Positions 18,190 to 27,497 of a stretch of 64,000 nt of DNA are shown here, in pieces. The notes under the pieces were generated by a model. The model did not search any database. It was not told the DNA's origin and worked only from the letters and a program-made list of their open reading frames with translations. The stretch spans positions 215,070 through 279,069 of the forward strand of contig CAWIAX010000005.1 of the NCBI GenBank assembly GCA_963834305.1. Direction: 5' to 3'. Each line of letters begins with the position of its first letter. Within the stretch, counting starts at the first letter, position 1. The position numbers were made by a program, and so were the translations under genes. The stretch comes from JACCXG01 sp963834305. GTDB lineage: Bacteria > Acidobacteriota > Vicinamibacteria > Vicinamibacterales > 2-12-FULL-66-21.

Positions 18190-19251
18190 GTGTTTCGCAA
18201 AGCGAAAAACCTGGTCGGCCTGGATATTGGCTCGAGCGCCGTCAAGGCGGTCGAGCTCAAGCCGGCCGGCAAGGGCTACAAGATCACGGCCTTCGGCAGC
18301 GAGCCGATTCCTCCCGACAGCATCGTCGATGGCGCGATTATCGACGGGGCAGCGGTGGCCGAGGCGATCCGCCGGCTGTTCGAGACCCGGAAGATCACCA
18401 CCAAGGAGGTTGCCGCCTCGCTGTCCGGCAACGCGGTGATCGTCAAGAAGATCACCCTGCCGGTGATGACCGAGGCGGAGCTCGCCGAGTCGATCTACTG
18501 GGAAGCCGAGCAGTACATCCCCTTCGACATCCAGGACGTCAACCTGGACTACCAGATTCTCGAGCCGGGCGATCCGGCCAGCCAGACGCCGTCGATGGAG
18601 GTCCTCCTGGTCGCGGCGAAGAAGGAGAAGATCGCCGACTACACCGGCGTGATCGCCCAGGCGGGGCGCGCGGCGGTGGTGGTCGACGTCGATGCCTTCG
18701 CGCTCCAGAACGCCTTCGAGGTCAATTACGGGATCGAGGCCGGGCAGGTCGTCGTGCTGCTCAACGCCGGGGCCAGCGCCACCAACATCAACATCCTGCA
18801 GGGCGACCAGTCGGTCTTCACCCGCGACATCTCGATTGGCGGCAACGCCTACACCGAGGCGCTCCAGAAGGAGCTGAACCTGCCGTTCGAGCAGGCCGAC
18901 GGGCTGAAGCGCGGGGAAGCGGTGGACGGCGTCACGTTCGAAGATGCCCGTCCGGTCCTGCGCGCCGTCAGCGAGAACGTGATGCTGGAGATTCAGAAGA
19001 CGTTCGACTTCTTCAAGGCGACGGCGGCCTCCGAACGCATCGACCGCATCGTCGTCAGCGGCGGCGCGTCGCGCGCCGAGGGCTTCCTCGAGATGCTGAC
19101 CGAGCGGTTCGACGCGCCAGTGGAACTGTTCGACCCATTCAGGCAGGTCGGGTTCGATGCCAAGCGCTTCCAGGTGGCCACGGCGGCGGACATCGCGCCG
19201 ACCGCGGCGGTGGCCGTCGGGCTCGCGCTGCGAAGGGCGGCTGACCGATGA
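18190..19251 (+). CDS. pilM: Type IV pilus assembly ATPase-like protein PilM
   Basis: 353-residue cytoplasmic actin-like (FtsA-fold) protein that binds PilN and links the pilus motor to the inner-membrane alignment complex. Visible: NLVGLDIGSSAVKAVELK, YWEAEQYIPFDIQDVNLDYQ, LLNAGASATNINI and VVSGGASRAEG nucleotide-site segments. GTG start at 18190; a weak AGGA lies 14 nt upstream. Stop overlaps the pilN ATG (ATGA). Confidence 0.95.
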   Translation: MFRKAKNLVGLDIGSSAVKAVELKPAGKGYKITAFGSEPIPPDSIVDGAIIDGAAVAEAIRRLFETRKITTKEVAASLSGNAVIVKKITLPVMTEAELAESIYWEAEQYIPFDIQDVNLDYQILEPGDPASQTPSMEVLLVAAKKEKIADYTGVIAQAGRAAVVVDVDAFALQNAFEVNYGIEAGQVVVLLNAGASATNINILQGDQSVFTRDISIGGNAYTEALQKELNLPFEQADGLKRGEAVDGVTFEDARPVLRAVSENVMLEIQKTFDFFKATAASERIDRIVVSGGASRAEGFLEMLTERFDAPVELFDPFRQVGFDAKRFQVATAADIAPTAAVAVGLALRRAADR

Positions 19252-19874
19252 TTCGCATCAACCTGCTCGCGGTCGAGCGCGAGCGCACCAAGAAGCGCAT
19301 GGTCATCGGCGCGGCGCAGCGCGTCACGATCGCCGCCAGCCTCATCCTCGTCGCCACGACGCTCGGTGTCGGCTGGTGGTTCTGGTCGCTGCGGCAGCAG
19401 TCGACCGAGCTCGACGCCCAGCTGGTGCGCGCCGAGACCGAGACCCGCCAGGTCCGCTCGGTGCTGGAGCAGGTGCGCAAGTTCGAGGCGCAGAAGGCCC
19501 TGCTGCAGCAGCGCGTGTCGCTCATCGAGGAGCTGCGCAAGGGGCAGTCGACGCCGGTGCACCTGCTCGACGAGATCAGCAAGAGCCTGCCCGAGCGCCT
19601 CTGGCTGAACGACATGTCGCAGGTCGGGGAGGACTTCACGATGAACGGCGTGACCGACTCGCTGACCGCGGTGTCCGACTTCGTGGGCAACCTCGAAGGC
19701 ACCAGGTGGTTCCGCAAGCCGGTGGAAATCGTCGACAGCCAGGTGCAGCCGGACAGCAAGGCCGGCGACCTGATCCGGTTCCAGGTCAAGGCGAAGTTCG
19801 TCGATCCGAGCGCGCCGCCGCCGCCGCCGCCGGCGCCGGCCGCCGCCGCGGGCCGGGGCCGCGGCACCAAGTAG
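19248..19874 (+). CDS. pilN: Type IV pilus inner-membrane protein PilN
   Basis: 208 residues. A short cytoplasmic N-terminus (MIRINLLAVERERTKKR) carries the INLL motif that binds PilM, followed by one transmembrane helix (about 27-48), a coiled coil (about 50-90) and a periplasmic ferredoxin-like domain (ERLWLNDMSQVGEDFTMNG). The C-terminus is proline/alanine-rich. Pairs with PilO. Confidence 0.92.
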   Translation: MIRINLLAVERERTKKRMVIGAAQRVTIAASLILVATTLGVGWWFWSLRQQSTELDAQLVRAETETRQVRSVLEQVRKFEAQKALLQQRVSLIEELRKGQSTPVHLLDEISKSLPERLWLNDMSQVGEDFTMNGVTDSLTAVSDFVGNLEGTRWFRKPVEIVDSQVQPDSKAGDLIRFQVKAKFVDPSAPPPPPPAPAAAAGRGRGTK

Positions 19875-19930
19875 CGCCGCGGGCCGCCGTCGCCACCGCC
19901 GTCGCACACCGATAGCAAGCAGGACACTCA

Positions 19931-20545
19931 ATGGATCTGTCGCTCAGCAAGCTCCCGTGGTACTGGCAAATCGGCGCCTTCGTCCTGGTGTCGGCCGCCG
20001 CGGTCTTCGGGTTCTGGAACTTCTACGTCGCCGAGGTGCAGGCCGACATCCTCATCCGCCAGTCGCGGCTGACGTCGCTGCGCTCCGACATCGCGAAGGG
20101 CGTCGCGACGGCCAAGCAGCTGCCGCAGTTCGAGGCGCAGGTCGCGGAGCTCGAGTCGCGGCTGGAGAACCTCCGCCAGGTGCTGCCCGAGGAGAAGGAC
20201 GTCGCCGACACGCTGCGCCGCATCCAGGGGCTGGCCACCAAGTCGAACCTGGCCATCCAGCGGTTCCAGCCGGGCAAGGTGGTGCAGCAGAAGATGTACG
20301 CCGAGATCCCCTACAAGCTCCAGGCCGAGGGGACGTACCACAACCTCGGCGCCTTCTTCGACCAGATCAGCCGGTTCCCCCGGATCATCAACGTCAGCGA
20401 AATCTCGATCCGCGCCAAGGACCCGGTGGAGCCGGGCAAGACCATCACCGCCGAATGCGTGGCCACGACCTTCGTGCTGCAGGAAGGGACCTCGGCGGCC
20501 GCCGGCCGCGGCGGGGTCCCCAAGCAGCCGTCGCTCAACAAGTGA
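19931..20545 (+). CDS. pilO: Type IV pilus inner-membrane protein PilO
   Basis: 204 residues: transmembrane helix at about 12-30 (IGAFVLVSAAAVFGFWNFYV), a long coiled coil (about 35-100, ending LPEEKDVADTLRRIQGLA) and a periplasmic domain with YKLQAEGTYHNLGAFFDQIS. Forms the alignment subcomplex with PilN and PilP. 56-bp gap to pilN. Confidence 0.93.
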   Translation: MDLSLSKLPWYWQIGAFVLVSAAAVFGFWNFYVAEVQADILIRQSRLTSLRSDIAKGVATAKQLPQFEAQVAELESRLENLRQVLPEEKDVADTLRRIQGLATKSNLAIQRFQPGKVVQQKMYAEIPYKLQAEGTYHNLGAFFDQISRFPRIINVSEISIRAKDPVEPGKTITAECVATTFVLQEGTSAAAGRGGVPKQPSLNK

Positions 20546-20559
20546 AGGCCCGAACGATC

Positions 20560-21046
20560 ATGCACACCAGCGTCCGTCTCTTTGTCGTTGCCACCGCCCT
20601 CGCGGCCGCGGCCGCCGTGGCAGCGCAGCAGGCGGCGCCCGGCCCCGCCGCCCGCGGCGCAGACTGCGGCACCGCCCGCTCTGGAGTCCGCCGCCTATAC
20701 CTACGACCCGGCGGGGCGCCGCGATCCGTTCGTGAGCCTGCTGGCGCGGGGCACCGACACGCGCTCCACCAGCAACCGTCCGGCGGGCACCGCCGGCCTG
20801 CTGATCGGCGAGATCACGGTCAAGGGCATCGTCCGCGACCGTTCCGGCTTCATCGCGATGATCCAGGGGCCGGATACCAAGAAGACGTTCACCGTCCGCT
20901 CCGGCGAGAAGCTGATGGACGGGACGGTCAAGGCGATCACGGCCGACACCGTCGTGTTCTCGCAGGACGTGAACGACCCCTTGTCCCTGGTCAAACAGAA
21001 AGAAATCCGCAAGAACGTGCGCTCGGCCGACGGCGGGCGAGGCTAA
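20560..21046 (+). CDS. pilP: Pilus assembly protein PilP (one frameshift)
   Basis: Periplasmic link between PilNO and the PilQ secretin. ATG 20560 begins a signal-like segment (MHTSVRLFVVATALAAAAAV); the PilP body (YDPAGRRDPFVSLL, EITVKGIVRDRSGFIAMIQG, GEKLMDGTVKAI, DPLSLVKQKEIRKNV) is one frame over. Dropping one G in the CCCGGCCCC run near 20640-20650 joins them. Without the correction the gene would start at a TTG 22 nt downstream and lack a signal peptide, so an extra base is the simpler reading. Confidence 0.85.
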
Positions 21047-21052
21047 GAGACG

Positions 21053-23512
21053 ATGATGAACCTGCACAAGGCCTTTCAGATGACAGCCCGCACGCGCGCC
21101 GCCGCCGGCATGGCCGCGGTGATGACCGTGGCGGCGCTCGGCGCCGGCAGCCTGCTGTTGACCGCGGCGGCGGCGCCGGTCCGCCTCCTGGGCGTCTCCG
21201 CGCAGGACGCGGCGGTCGTGATCGAAGCGACCGAGCCGGTGGCGTATTCGGTCAGCCGGCCGGATCCGCTGACGCTGGTCGTCGAACTGCGCGGTGTCAG
21301 CATCGGTGCGGCGGCGAGCCGTGTCCAGCCGGCGCACGTGGTGAGCGCGGTCCGCCTCGAGCAGGCGGATGCCGCCGACGGGGTGTCGGTCGCCCGCGTC
21401 CGCCTGACCCTCGACCGCGCCGTCGACTACAAGGTCGCGAGCGCCCGGAACACCATCCGCCTCGACTTCGCCGCCGCGAGGCCGGCGCCGGCGGCCGCCC
21501 CGGCCGCCGCGACCGGCGCCGACCGTGCGGCGGCGCCGCGGGTGGCCGCGGGCACCAGCGCCCGTCCGGCCGAGTCCGCCACCGCCATCGAGCGGATCCG
21601 CGCCACCCGGAACGGCGCCACGACCACCGTGACGATTTCCGCCGATGGCAAACTGACGCCGGGCGGCGTCACCGAATCCCGGGACCTGCCGCGCCGGCTG
21701 ATGCTCGACTTTCCCAACGTCGGCACGCGTGCCGCGGCCCAGACCGCGGGCGACGGTGATCTCGTCCGGCGCGTGCGCATCCAGCCGAACAGCCAGGGGC
21801 CGCTCGCGACCCGCGTGGTGATGGAGATGGGCGAGGGCACGACCTACACCCTGCAGCGCGGCACGGTCGGCACGCGCGAGGTGGCGGTCGTGTTCCAGGC
21901 GGCTCGAGGAGCCGAGCGGCCCGTGCGATCGAGCGGCGACGGCGCGTTCGCGGTGCTCGGCGCCGAGGCGATCACGCTGGCGCAGGCGAACGTCGGCGCG
22001 GCGGCTGGCGGCGTGGATGCCATGGCGGCGCTGAAGACGCTGCCGCAGGCACCGGGCGGCGCCTCCCCCGGGGCGCCCCCGGTGTCCGCCCGGCCCGCCG
22101 GGCAGGCGCGCGTGTCCGCGGCCCGTTCGCCGCAGGATGCGGCCGCGCCGGTCACCGCACCCGCCGCCGGCGCCGCGCCCGCCGCGTCCCCGCTCCTGCA
22201 CGCGAACAGCCAGCAGTTCTCCGTCGGCCAGGAAAAGAAATACGTCGGCCACCCGATCAGCATGGACTTCCAGGGCGTCGACCTGCGATCCGTCCTGCGC
22301 ACCTTCGCCGAGATCAGCGGCCTCAACATGGTCATCGACCCCGACGTCCAGGGCACGGTCGACATCGTGCTGACCGACGTGCCGTGGGACCAGGCCCTCG
22401 AAGTCATTCTGCGCGGCAATCAGCTCGACTACACCGTCGACGGCACCATCGTCCGGATCGCGAAGGTGGATACGCTGCAGAAGGAGCAGGACTCGCGGGT
22501 CCAGCTCGCCCAGTCGGCGGCGCAGGCCGGCGCGCTGGCGGTGCGCACCTACACCCTGAGCTACGCCAAGGCCGACCAGGCGGCGCCGCTGGTCAAGAGC
22601 GCGCTGCTGTCGCCGCGCGGCAACGTCCAGATCGACGCGCGCACCAACACGCTGATCGTGACCGACCTGCCGGACCGGCTCGACACCGTCAACCAGCTGC
22701 TCGGCACCATCGACCGCGCCGAACCGCAGGTGGAAATCGAGGCGCGCATCATCACCACGACGCGCGACTTCGCGCGGGCGCTCGGCGTGCAGTGGGGCTT
22801 CAACGGCCGCGTCAACTCCGACGTCGGCAACACCACGCCCTTCGCCTTCCCGAACAACGGCTCGCTCGGCGGCCGCGCCGGCGGCCTGCAGGGGGCGAAC
22901 GACGTGCGCGGCAACCCCAACGATGCGGCCGGGACGGCGGTGGGCCTCGGCGTCGCCGACGCCACGAGCGCCGTCGGCCTCGCGCTCGGATCGATCAACG
23001 GCGCCTTCAACCTCGACGTCGCGCTCTCGGCGCTGGAGCGGTCCGGCAAGGGGCGCATCCTGTCGACGCCGCGCGTCACCACCCAGAACAACGTCGAGGC
23101 GGAGATCACCCAGGGCGTGCAGATTCCCGTCCAGACCGTCGCCAACGAGACGGTGACCGTCACCTTCAAGGACGCCGCGCTGACCCTCAAGGTGACGCCG
23201 CAGATCACCGCGTCCAACACCGTGATCATGCAGATCACGCTCGAGAACGCCAGCCCGGGGGCGCTCGTCGCGACCGGCACCGGAAACATCCCGTCGATCG
23301 ACACGCAGCGGGCGATCACCCGCGTGCAGGTGAGCGACGGCATGACCACCGTGATGGGCGGCATCTTCGTCAGCCGCGAGATCTCGACCAACGACAAGAC
23401 ACCGCTGATGCACCGTATTCCGCTGCTTGGCTGGCTGTTCAAGCGCGACAGCCAGGTCGACGAAAGCCGCGAGCTGCTGATCTTCATCACGCCGCGCATT
23501 CAAAAGGGTTGA
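21053..23512 (+). CDS. pilQ: Type IV pilus secretin PilQ
   Basis: 819-residue outer-membrane channel for the pilus fibre. Signal peptide in the first 50 residues; two AMIN domains (about 40-140 and 175-285) that bind peptidoglycan; an Ala/Pro linker; an STN domain (about 390-470, ISMDFQGVDLRSVLRTFAE); a NolW N1 domain (about 490-560); and the secretin core (about 610-815, GKGRILSTPRVTTQNNVEAEI and IFVSREISTNDKTPLMHRIP). Two start ATGs in tandem (21053, 21056). Follows pilP by 6 bp. Confidence 0.96.
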   Translation: MMNLHKAFQMTARTRAAAGMAAVMTVAALGAGSLLLTAAAAPVRLLGVSAQDAAVVIEATEPVAYSVSRPDPLTLVVELRGVSIGAAASRVQPAHVVSAVRLEQADAADGVSVARVRLTLDRAVDYKVASARNTIRLDFAAARPAPAAAPAAATGADRAAAPRVAAGTSARPAESATAIERIRATRNGATTTVTISADGKLTPGGVTESRDLPRRLMLDFPNVGTRAAAQTAGDGDLVRRVRIQPNSQGPLATRVVMEMGEGTTYTLQRGTVGTREVAVVFQAARGAERPVRSSGDGAFAVLGAEAITLAQANVGAAAGGVDAMAALKTLPQAPGGASPGAPPVSARPAGQARVSAARSPQDAAAPVTAPAAGAAPAASPLLHANSQQFSVGQEKKYVGHPISMDFQGVDLRSVLRTFAEISGLNMVIDPDVQGTVDIVLTDVPWDQALEVILRGNQLDYTVDGTIVRIAKVDTLQKEQDSRVQLAQSAAQAGALAVRTYTLSYAKADQAAPLVKSALLSPRGNVQIDARTNTLIVTDLPDRLDTVNQLLGTIDRAEPQVEIEARIITTTRDFARALGVQWGFNGRVNSDVGNTTPFAFPNNGSLGGRAGGLQGANDVRGNPNDAAGTAVGLGVADATSAVGLALGSINGAFNLDVALSALERSGKGRILSTPRVTTQNNVEAEITQGVQIPVQTVANETVTVTFKDAALTLKVTPQITASNTVIMQITLENASPGALVATGTGNIPSIDTQRAITRVQVSDGMTTVMGGIFVSREISTNDKTPLMHRIPLLGWLFKRDSQVDESRELLIFITPRIQKG

Positions 23513-23517
23513 TTCGC

Positions 23518-24120
23518 ATGAAGTCCATACTGCTTGGGCGCGCCGGGATCGTCGCGCTCGCGATCGCCGCCACCTCCTGCGGCAGCGCCGTCCGTGACGG
23601 CTCCGGCACCTCGTTTCTGATCATCGGTGAGCTGCGGGCCTCCTCGGGGGCGACGCCGAACGAGTTCGGCAACACCCTGCGGTCCGACGTCCTCACGATC
23701 GTCGACGACGTGCCGACCATCTTCAACGACAGCGGCGCGGTGACCTTCGGGCTCGGGCTGAAGGACCCGGGATCGACCAACAGCCCGAACTCGCCGTCGC
23801 AGAACCAGTTCATCACCGTCGATCGCTACCGCGTCCGCTACGTCCGGGCCGACGGCCGCAACACCCCGGGCGTCGACGTGCCGTATGGCTTCGACGGCAG
23901 CTTTACCGTGACCGTCGATTCCGACGGCGGCACCGGCAGCTTCCAGCTGGTCCGGCACATCGCCAAGGAGGAGGCGCCGCTGCGCGCGCTCGCCAACGGC
24001 GCGGTGATCATCTCGACCATCGCCGAGATCACCTTCTACGGCCGCGACCTGACCGGCCGGGAAGTGACCGCGACGGGGCGCATCTCCATTGACTTCGGCA
24101 ACTTCGGCGATCCCCAGTAA
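23518..24120 (+). CDS. Predicted lipoprotein, family not recognised
   Basis: 200 residues: signal peptide with lipobox-like ATSC at about residue 21, then a mostly beta, Ser/Thr/Gly-rich body (VDRYRVRYVRADGRNTPGVD, FTVTVDSDGGTGSFQLVRH, ITFYGRDLTGREVTATGRI). It begins 6 bp after pilQ, so it is probably translated with the pil operon. A role in the pilus envelope is only a context inference. Confidence 0.75.
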   Translation: MKSILLGRAGIVALAIAATSCGSAVRDGSGTSFLIIGELRASSGATPNEFGNTLRSDVLTIVDDVPTIFNDSGAVTFGLGLKDPGSTNSPNSPSQNQFITVDRYRVRYVRADGRNTPGVDVPYGFDGSFTVTVDSDGGTGSFQLVRHIAKEEAPLRALANGAVIISTIAEITFYGRDLTGREVTATGRISIDFGNFGDPQ

Positions 24121-24150
24121 CCGCGCGGACGCTCGAGCTCTGGACCATAT

Positions 24151-25161
24151 ATGAAGCACTCTTCCCTCGTTCCTGGTGTCGCGCTGATCCTGGCCGGCGC
24201 CCTGGCGGCCGGCTGCACGATGAAGAAGCAGGAAGCGCCGAGCCTGGCCGGCCCATCCGAGTTCGCGACGTCGATCAACATCGCCGTCACCCCGGACATC
24301 CTGCAGCAGGACGGCGCCTCGCAGAGCGTCGTCACCATCACCGCCCGCGGCGTGAACGGCGAGGCGCTCGCGAGCGTGCCGCTCCGCGCCGAGATTGTCG
24401 TCAACGGCACGCCGGCCGACTTCGGGTCGCTGTCGGCGCGCAACCTCGTCACCGGCGGCGACGGCCGGGCCACCCTCGTCTACACGGCGCCGGCGGCCTC
24501 CCCCGCGGCGGTCGCGATCGATCAGTTCACGGTGGTCGACATCGGCATTACGCCGGTCGGCGGCGACTTCGGCAATTCCGCCACCCGCTACGCCTCGCTC
24601 CGGCTCGTGCCGCGCGGGGTGATCGCCGCGCCCGACGGCCTCCGGCCGTCGTTCACCGTCAACCCGACGTCGCCGACCGACTACCAGACCGTGCTGTTCG
24701 ACGCCTCGGCGAGCACCGCGCCGTCGAACAACCCCATCTCGAGCTACACCTGGGACTTCGGCAACGGCCGCCAGGGCACCGGGCGGACGACGTCGCACGC
24801 TTACACGAGCGTCGGCACCTATGTCGTCACCCTGACGGTGTCCGATGCGCTGGGCCGCTCGGCGTCCACCTCGCAGAGCCTGACGGTGACGCCGGGGTCG
24901 AACCCGACCGCCCGGTTCGCGATTTCGCCGACCACGCCGTCGGTGAACATCCCGGTGAACTTCAACGCCGCCGCGTCCACACCCGCGCCCGGCCGCACGC
25001 TCGTCAGCTATACGTGGGACTTCGGGGATGGCACATCGGCGACCGGGGCACAGACGTCCCATGCCTACGGCCGCTCCGGCACCTACACCATCACGCTCAC
25101 GGTCCGGGACGATGCCGGACGGTCGTCGACCCTGTCGCAGACCGTGACCATCTCGCCATAG
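24151..25161 (+). CDS. Lipoprotein with an Ig-like and two PKD domains
   Basis: 336 residues. Lipobox AAGC at about residue 27; an invasin/Big-1-like domain (about 45-160, TITARGVNGEALASVPLRAE); and two PKD domains (about 165-250 and 250-335), each with its W-DFG signature (YTWDFGNGRQGTG, YTWDFGDGTSATG) and HAY...GTY...LTV. PKD domains mediate surface protein or carbohydrate contacts. 30 bp after the preceding lipoprotein, last gene of the pil transcription unit. Confidence 0.85.
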   Translation: MKHSSLVPGVALILAGALAAGCTMKKQEAPSLAGPSEFATSINIAVTPDILQQDGASQSVVTITARGVNGEALASVPLRAEIVVNGTPADFGSLSARNLVTGGDGRATLVYTAPAASPAAVAIDQFTVVDIGITPVGGDFGNSATRYASLRLVPRGVIAAPDGLRPSFTVNPTSPTDYQTVLFDASASTAPSNNPISSYTWDFGNGRQGTGRTTSHAYTSVGTYVVTLTVSDALGRSASTSQSLTVTPGSNPTARFAISPTTPSVNIPVNFNAAASTPAPGRTLVSYTWDFGDGTSATGAQTSHAYGRSGTYTITLTVRDDAGRSSTLSQTVTISP

Positions 25162-25189
25162 GGCGGGATCGGGCCCGCGGGCCCGGTGA

Positions 25190-25195
25190 TAAAGT
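25190..25195 (+). promoter_or_regulatory. Candidate -10 box upstream of the TPR gene
   Basis: TAAAGT, a TANNNT match, 11 nt before the ATG at 25207. Weak evidence; it resembles the other short-leader promoters in the window. Confidence 0.25.
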
Positions 25196-25206
25196 AGCGG
25201 CCGGCG

Positions 25207-25821
25207 ATGGCTGAAAGCGCCCGCATCGAGGAGTTGAGACGCCGGGTCCAGATGGACCCGGCGTCCATCGCGTTCGCGGCGCTCGCCGAGGAATACCGGC
25301 GGGCGGGGCGGTTCGAGGAAGCCGTCGCCACCTGCCAGGCCGGGCTGCTGCGGCATCCCGCCTACATGTCCGCCCGCGTCACGCTCGGGCGCGCGCTGCT
25401 CGAAATGGGCCAGTTCGACGAGGCCCGTGCCGAGCTCGAACACGTCCTGCGCGTCTCGCCCGAGAACCTCGCCGCGATCCGCGGCCTCGCCGAAATCCAT
25501 CACCGCGCCGGGGAGACCGCATCGGAAGAAGGCGGGGAAGAAGGCGGGGAAGACGCGGCGGGGCAGCCGCCCGAGCCCGCTCCGCCCGCGGCGGACCCCG
25601 ACGCTCCCATTCGTCTCAGCACCCTGGCTCCAGCACCCGAGCCCGCGCCATCGCCTCCGGCGCCCGCGCCACCGGCCCCACCGCACCCGGAGCTGGCCGC
25701 CCTGCCGGAACTCGAGCATCTTCTGGCATCGCTCGAACGCATGCGGGCGGAGCAGGCAGCGGCCCCGAAGGCCGCGAAGGCCCCCAAGGCGTCGAATGAC
25801 CGAGCGGATCGAGAGCGATGA
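25207..25821 (+). CDS. Small TPR-repeat protein
   Basis: 204 residues. Three TPR units in the first 110 residues (ASIAFAALAEEYRRAGRFEE, YMSARVTLGRALLEMGQFDE, LAAIRGLAEIHHRAGE), then an acidic linker and a proline/alanine tail ending in Lys/Ala repeats. No signal peptide, so probably cytoplasmic. ATGA overlap with the next gene; the partner protein is unknown. Confidence 0.82.
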   Translation: MAESARIEELRRRVQMDPASIAFAALAEEYRRAGRFEEAVATCQAGLLRHPAYMSARVTLGRALLEMGQFDEARAELEHVLRVSPENLAAIRGLAEIHHRAGETASEEGGEEGGEDAAGQPPEPAPPAADPDAPIRLSTLAPAPEPAPSPPAPAPPAPPHPELAALPELEHLLASLERMRAEQAAAPKAAKAPKASNDRADRER

Positions 25822-27011
25822 CCACGACCGCCAGTGTGCCGGCCGCCCCGTATGCGCAGCGGGTCGCTGCCGTCCGGGAAGCGCTCGCGCACGCGGGGAT
25901 CGACGGCCTGCTCGTCACTCATCCTCCCAACCTCCGCTATCTCGTGGGCTTCGAGGGCAGTGTCGGTGCGCTCGTCGTCTCGGCCGGCGCGTGCGTCCTG
26001 GTCGTTGACGGCCGCTACGTGACGTCGGCCCGGGAGCGGGTGTCCGGCAGCGGGGAGCTCCGTGACGCCGTGACAGTCGTCCACGCCGACCGGAGCATCG
26101 AAGAGGGCGTCTGCCGGGCCGTGCTGGAGGGGCCGCGGATTCACAACCTGGGGGTGGAAGCTGCCGCGATGACGCTCGACCGGTTCGACCGGCTGTCCGA
26201 GGCCTTCGGCCGGGCCGAGGCCGCCGCGGGCGGTTCGGCGTCCGCACCGCGCCTGCGCAGCACCGAGCGGCTGGTCGAGCGCGGGCGCCTCGTCAAGGAT
26301 GCTGCAGAGCTGGCGACGCTGCGGCAGGCGGCCGCGATGCTCTCGGCAGCCGCCCGGTCGATCCCTTCGCTGGTTCGCGCCGGCCGGACCGAGCGGGACA
26401 TCGCTGGCGATATCGACGCCGCGCTGCGCCGGGCCGGTTTCGACCGCCTCGCCTTCGAGACCATCGTGGCATCGGGGCCCAACAGCGCCCTGCCGCATGC
26501 GCGGCCGGGCCGCCGCGTGCTCGAGCCGGGCGATGGCGTCGTGCTGGACTTCGGGGGCGTCTACGACGGATACTGCGTGGATCTGACCCGGACGGTCCAG
26601 CTGGCGCCGGCGTCGGCGGCCTTCGGGCGCCTGTTCGAGGCCGTCAGGGCGGCCCACGCGGCAGCCCTCCGGGCCGTGCGTCCGGGCGTGGCCGCGAGCG
26701 CGGTGGACGCGGCGGCGCGCAACGTGCTTGCCGAAAGGGGGCTCGGCGCGGCGTTCGTGCACGGGACGGGCCACGGCCTCGGCCTCGAAGTACACGAGGG
26801 GCCGCGTATCGGCAAGGCGGACCGCGGGCTGCCGGACGAGCGCCTGGAATGTGGCATGGTCTTCACGATTGAGCCGGGTGCTTACGTGCCCGGCCTCGGC
26901 GGCGTCCGGATCGAAGACGATGTGGTGGTGGTCGGCGGGGGCTGCGACGTACTGACGGACGTGCCGATAGACCAGACGGGTCGAGCAATCGACGGTCCGG
27001 CGGGAGACTGA
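25818..27011 (+). CDS. M24 family metallopeptidase (Xaa-Pro aminopeptidase type)
   Basis: Cytoplasmic dimetal aminopeptidase removing residues ahead of proline. 397 residues: creatinase-like N-domain (about 15-150) and pita-bread catalytic domain with metal ligands in DFGGVYDGYCVDLTRT (two Asp), HGTGHGLGLEVHEGP (His), FTIEPGAY (Glu) and VRIEDDVVV (Glu), all intact. ATG 25818 overlaps the preceding stop; TGA overlaps the accB ATG. An M24 gene next to accBC is a common bacterial arrangement, often beside efp, which is not here. Confidence 0.92.
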   Translation: MTTTASVPAAPYAQRVAAVREALAHAGIDGLLVTHPPNLRYLVGFEGSVGALVVSAGACVLVVDGRYVTSARERVSGSGELRDAVTVVHADRSIEEGVCRAVLEGPRIHNLGVEAAAMTLDRFDRLSEAFGRAEAAAGGSASAPRLRSTERLVERGRLVKDAAELATLRQAAAMLSAAARSIPSLVRAGRTERDIAGDIDAALRRAGFDRLAFETIVASGPNSALPHARPGRRVLEPGDGVVLDFGGVYDGYCVDLTRTVQLAPASAAFGRLFEAVRAAHAAALRAVRPGVAASAVDAAARNVLAERGLGAAFVHGTGHGLGLEVHEGPRIGKADRGLPDERLECGMVFTIEPGAYVPGLGGVRIEDDVVVVGGGCDVLTDVPIDQTGRAIDGPAGD

Positions 27012-27490
27012 TGAATTTCGACGATATAGAGCGCATTCTCGAGCTCGTGCGGGCGCACGACCTGGCTGAGTTCGAGATGGAGAGCGATGGATTGAAGCTG
27101 CGGGTCCGCAAGTCCGGGGGACCCGTCCCACAGTCGCTGTCTGACGCGGCGGCCGCGCCCGCCCCACAGCCCGCTCAGCCCCCGCCGGCGGCCCAGGTGG
27201 CGCCGGTGCAGGTCACCTACGCGGCACCGGCCGCTGACGACGAGCTCGAGCTGGCGGTGGTGAAGTCGCCGATCGTCGGCACCTTCTACCGGTCGTCCGA
27301 GCCCGGCTCGGCGCCCTTCGTCGACATCGGCCAGCGCGTCAAGAAAGACGACGTGCTCTGCATCATCGAAGCGATGAAGCTCATGAACGAGATCACCTCG
27401 GAGTACGACGGGGAGATCGTCAGCGTCTACGTCGAGAACGGCAAGCCGGTCCAGTACGGCGAGCGCCTGTTCGCCATCAAGACCCTCTGA
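27011..27490 (+). CDS. accB: Biotin carboxyl carrier protein of acetyl-CoA carboxylase
   Basis: 159 residues; carries CO2 on biotin from AccC to the carboxyltransferase. N-terminal helix, Pro/Ala linker (about 40-75) and biotinyl domain with the EAMKLMNEI motif whose Lys (about 124) is biotinylated. Coupled by TGATG to the peptidase gene and 7 bp before accC. Confidence 0.97.
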   Translation: MNFDDIERILELVRAHDLAEFEMESDGLKLRVRKSGGPVPQSLSDAAAAPAPQPAQPPPAAQVAPVQVTYAAPAADDELELAVVKSPIVGTFYRSSEPGSAPFVDIGQRVKKDDVLCIIEAMKLMNEITSEYDGEIVSVYVENGKPVQYGERLFAIKTL

Positions 27491-27497
27491 CGGACGT

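Noticed and set aside
20558..23503. 981-codon minus-strand open frame opposite pilP and pilQ
   Set aside because: It is a high-G+C shadow of pilQ with Arg/Asp/Val-rich composition and no domain; the same applies to the long frames opposite accC, serA, icd, sdhA and korA.
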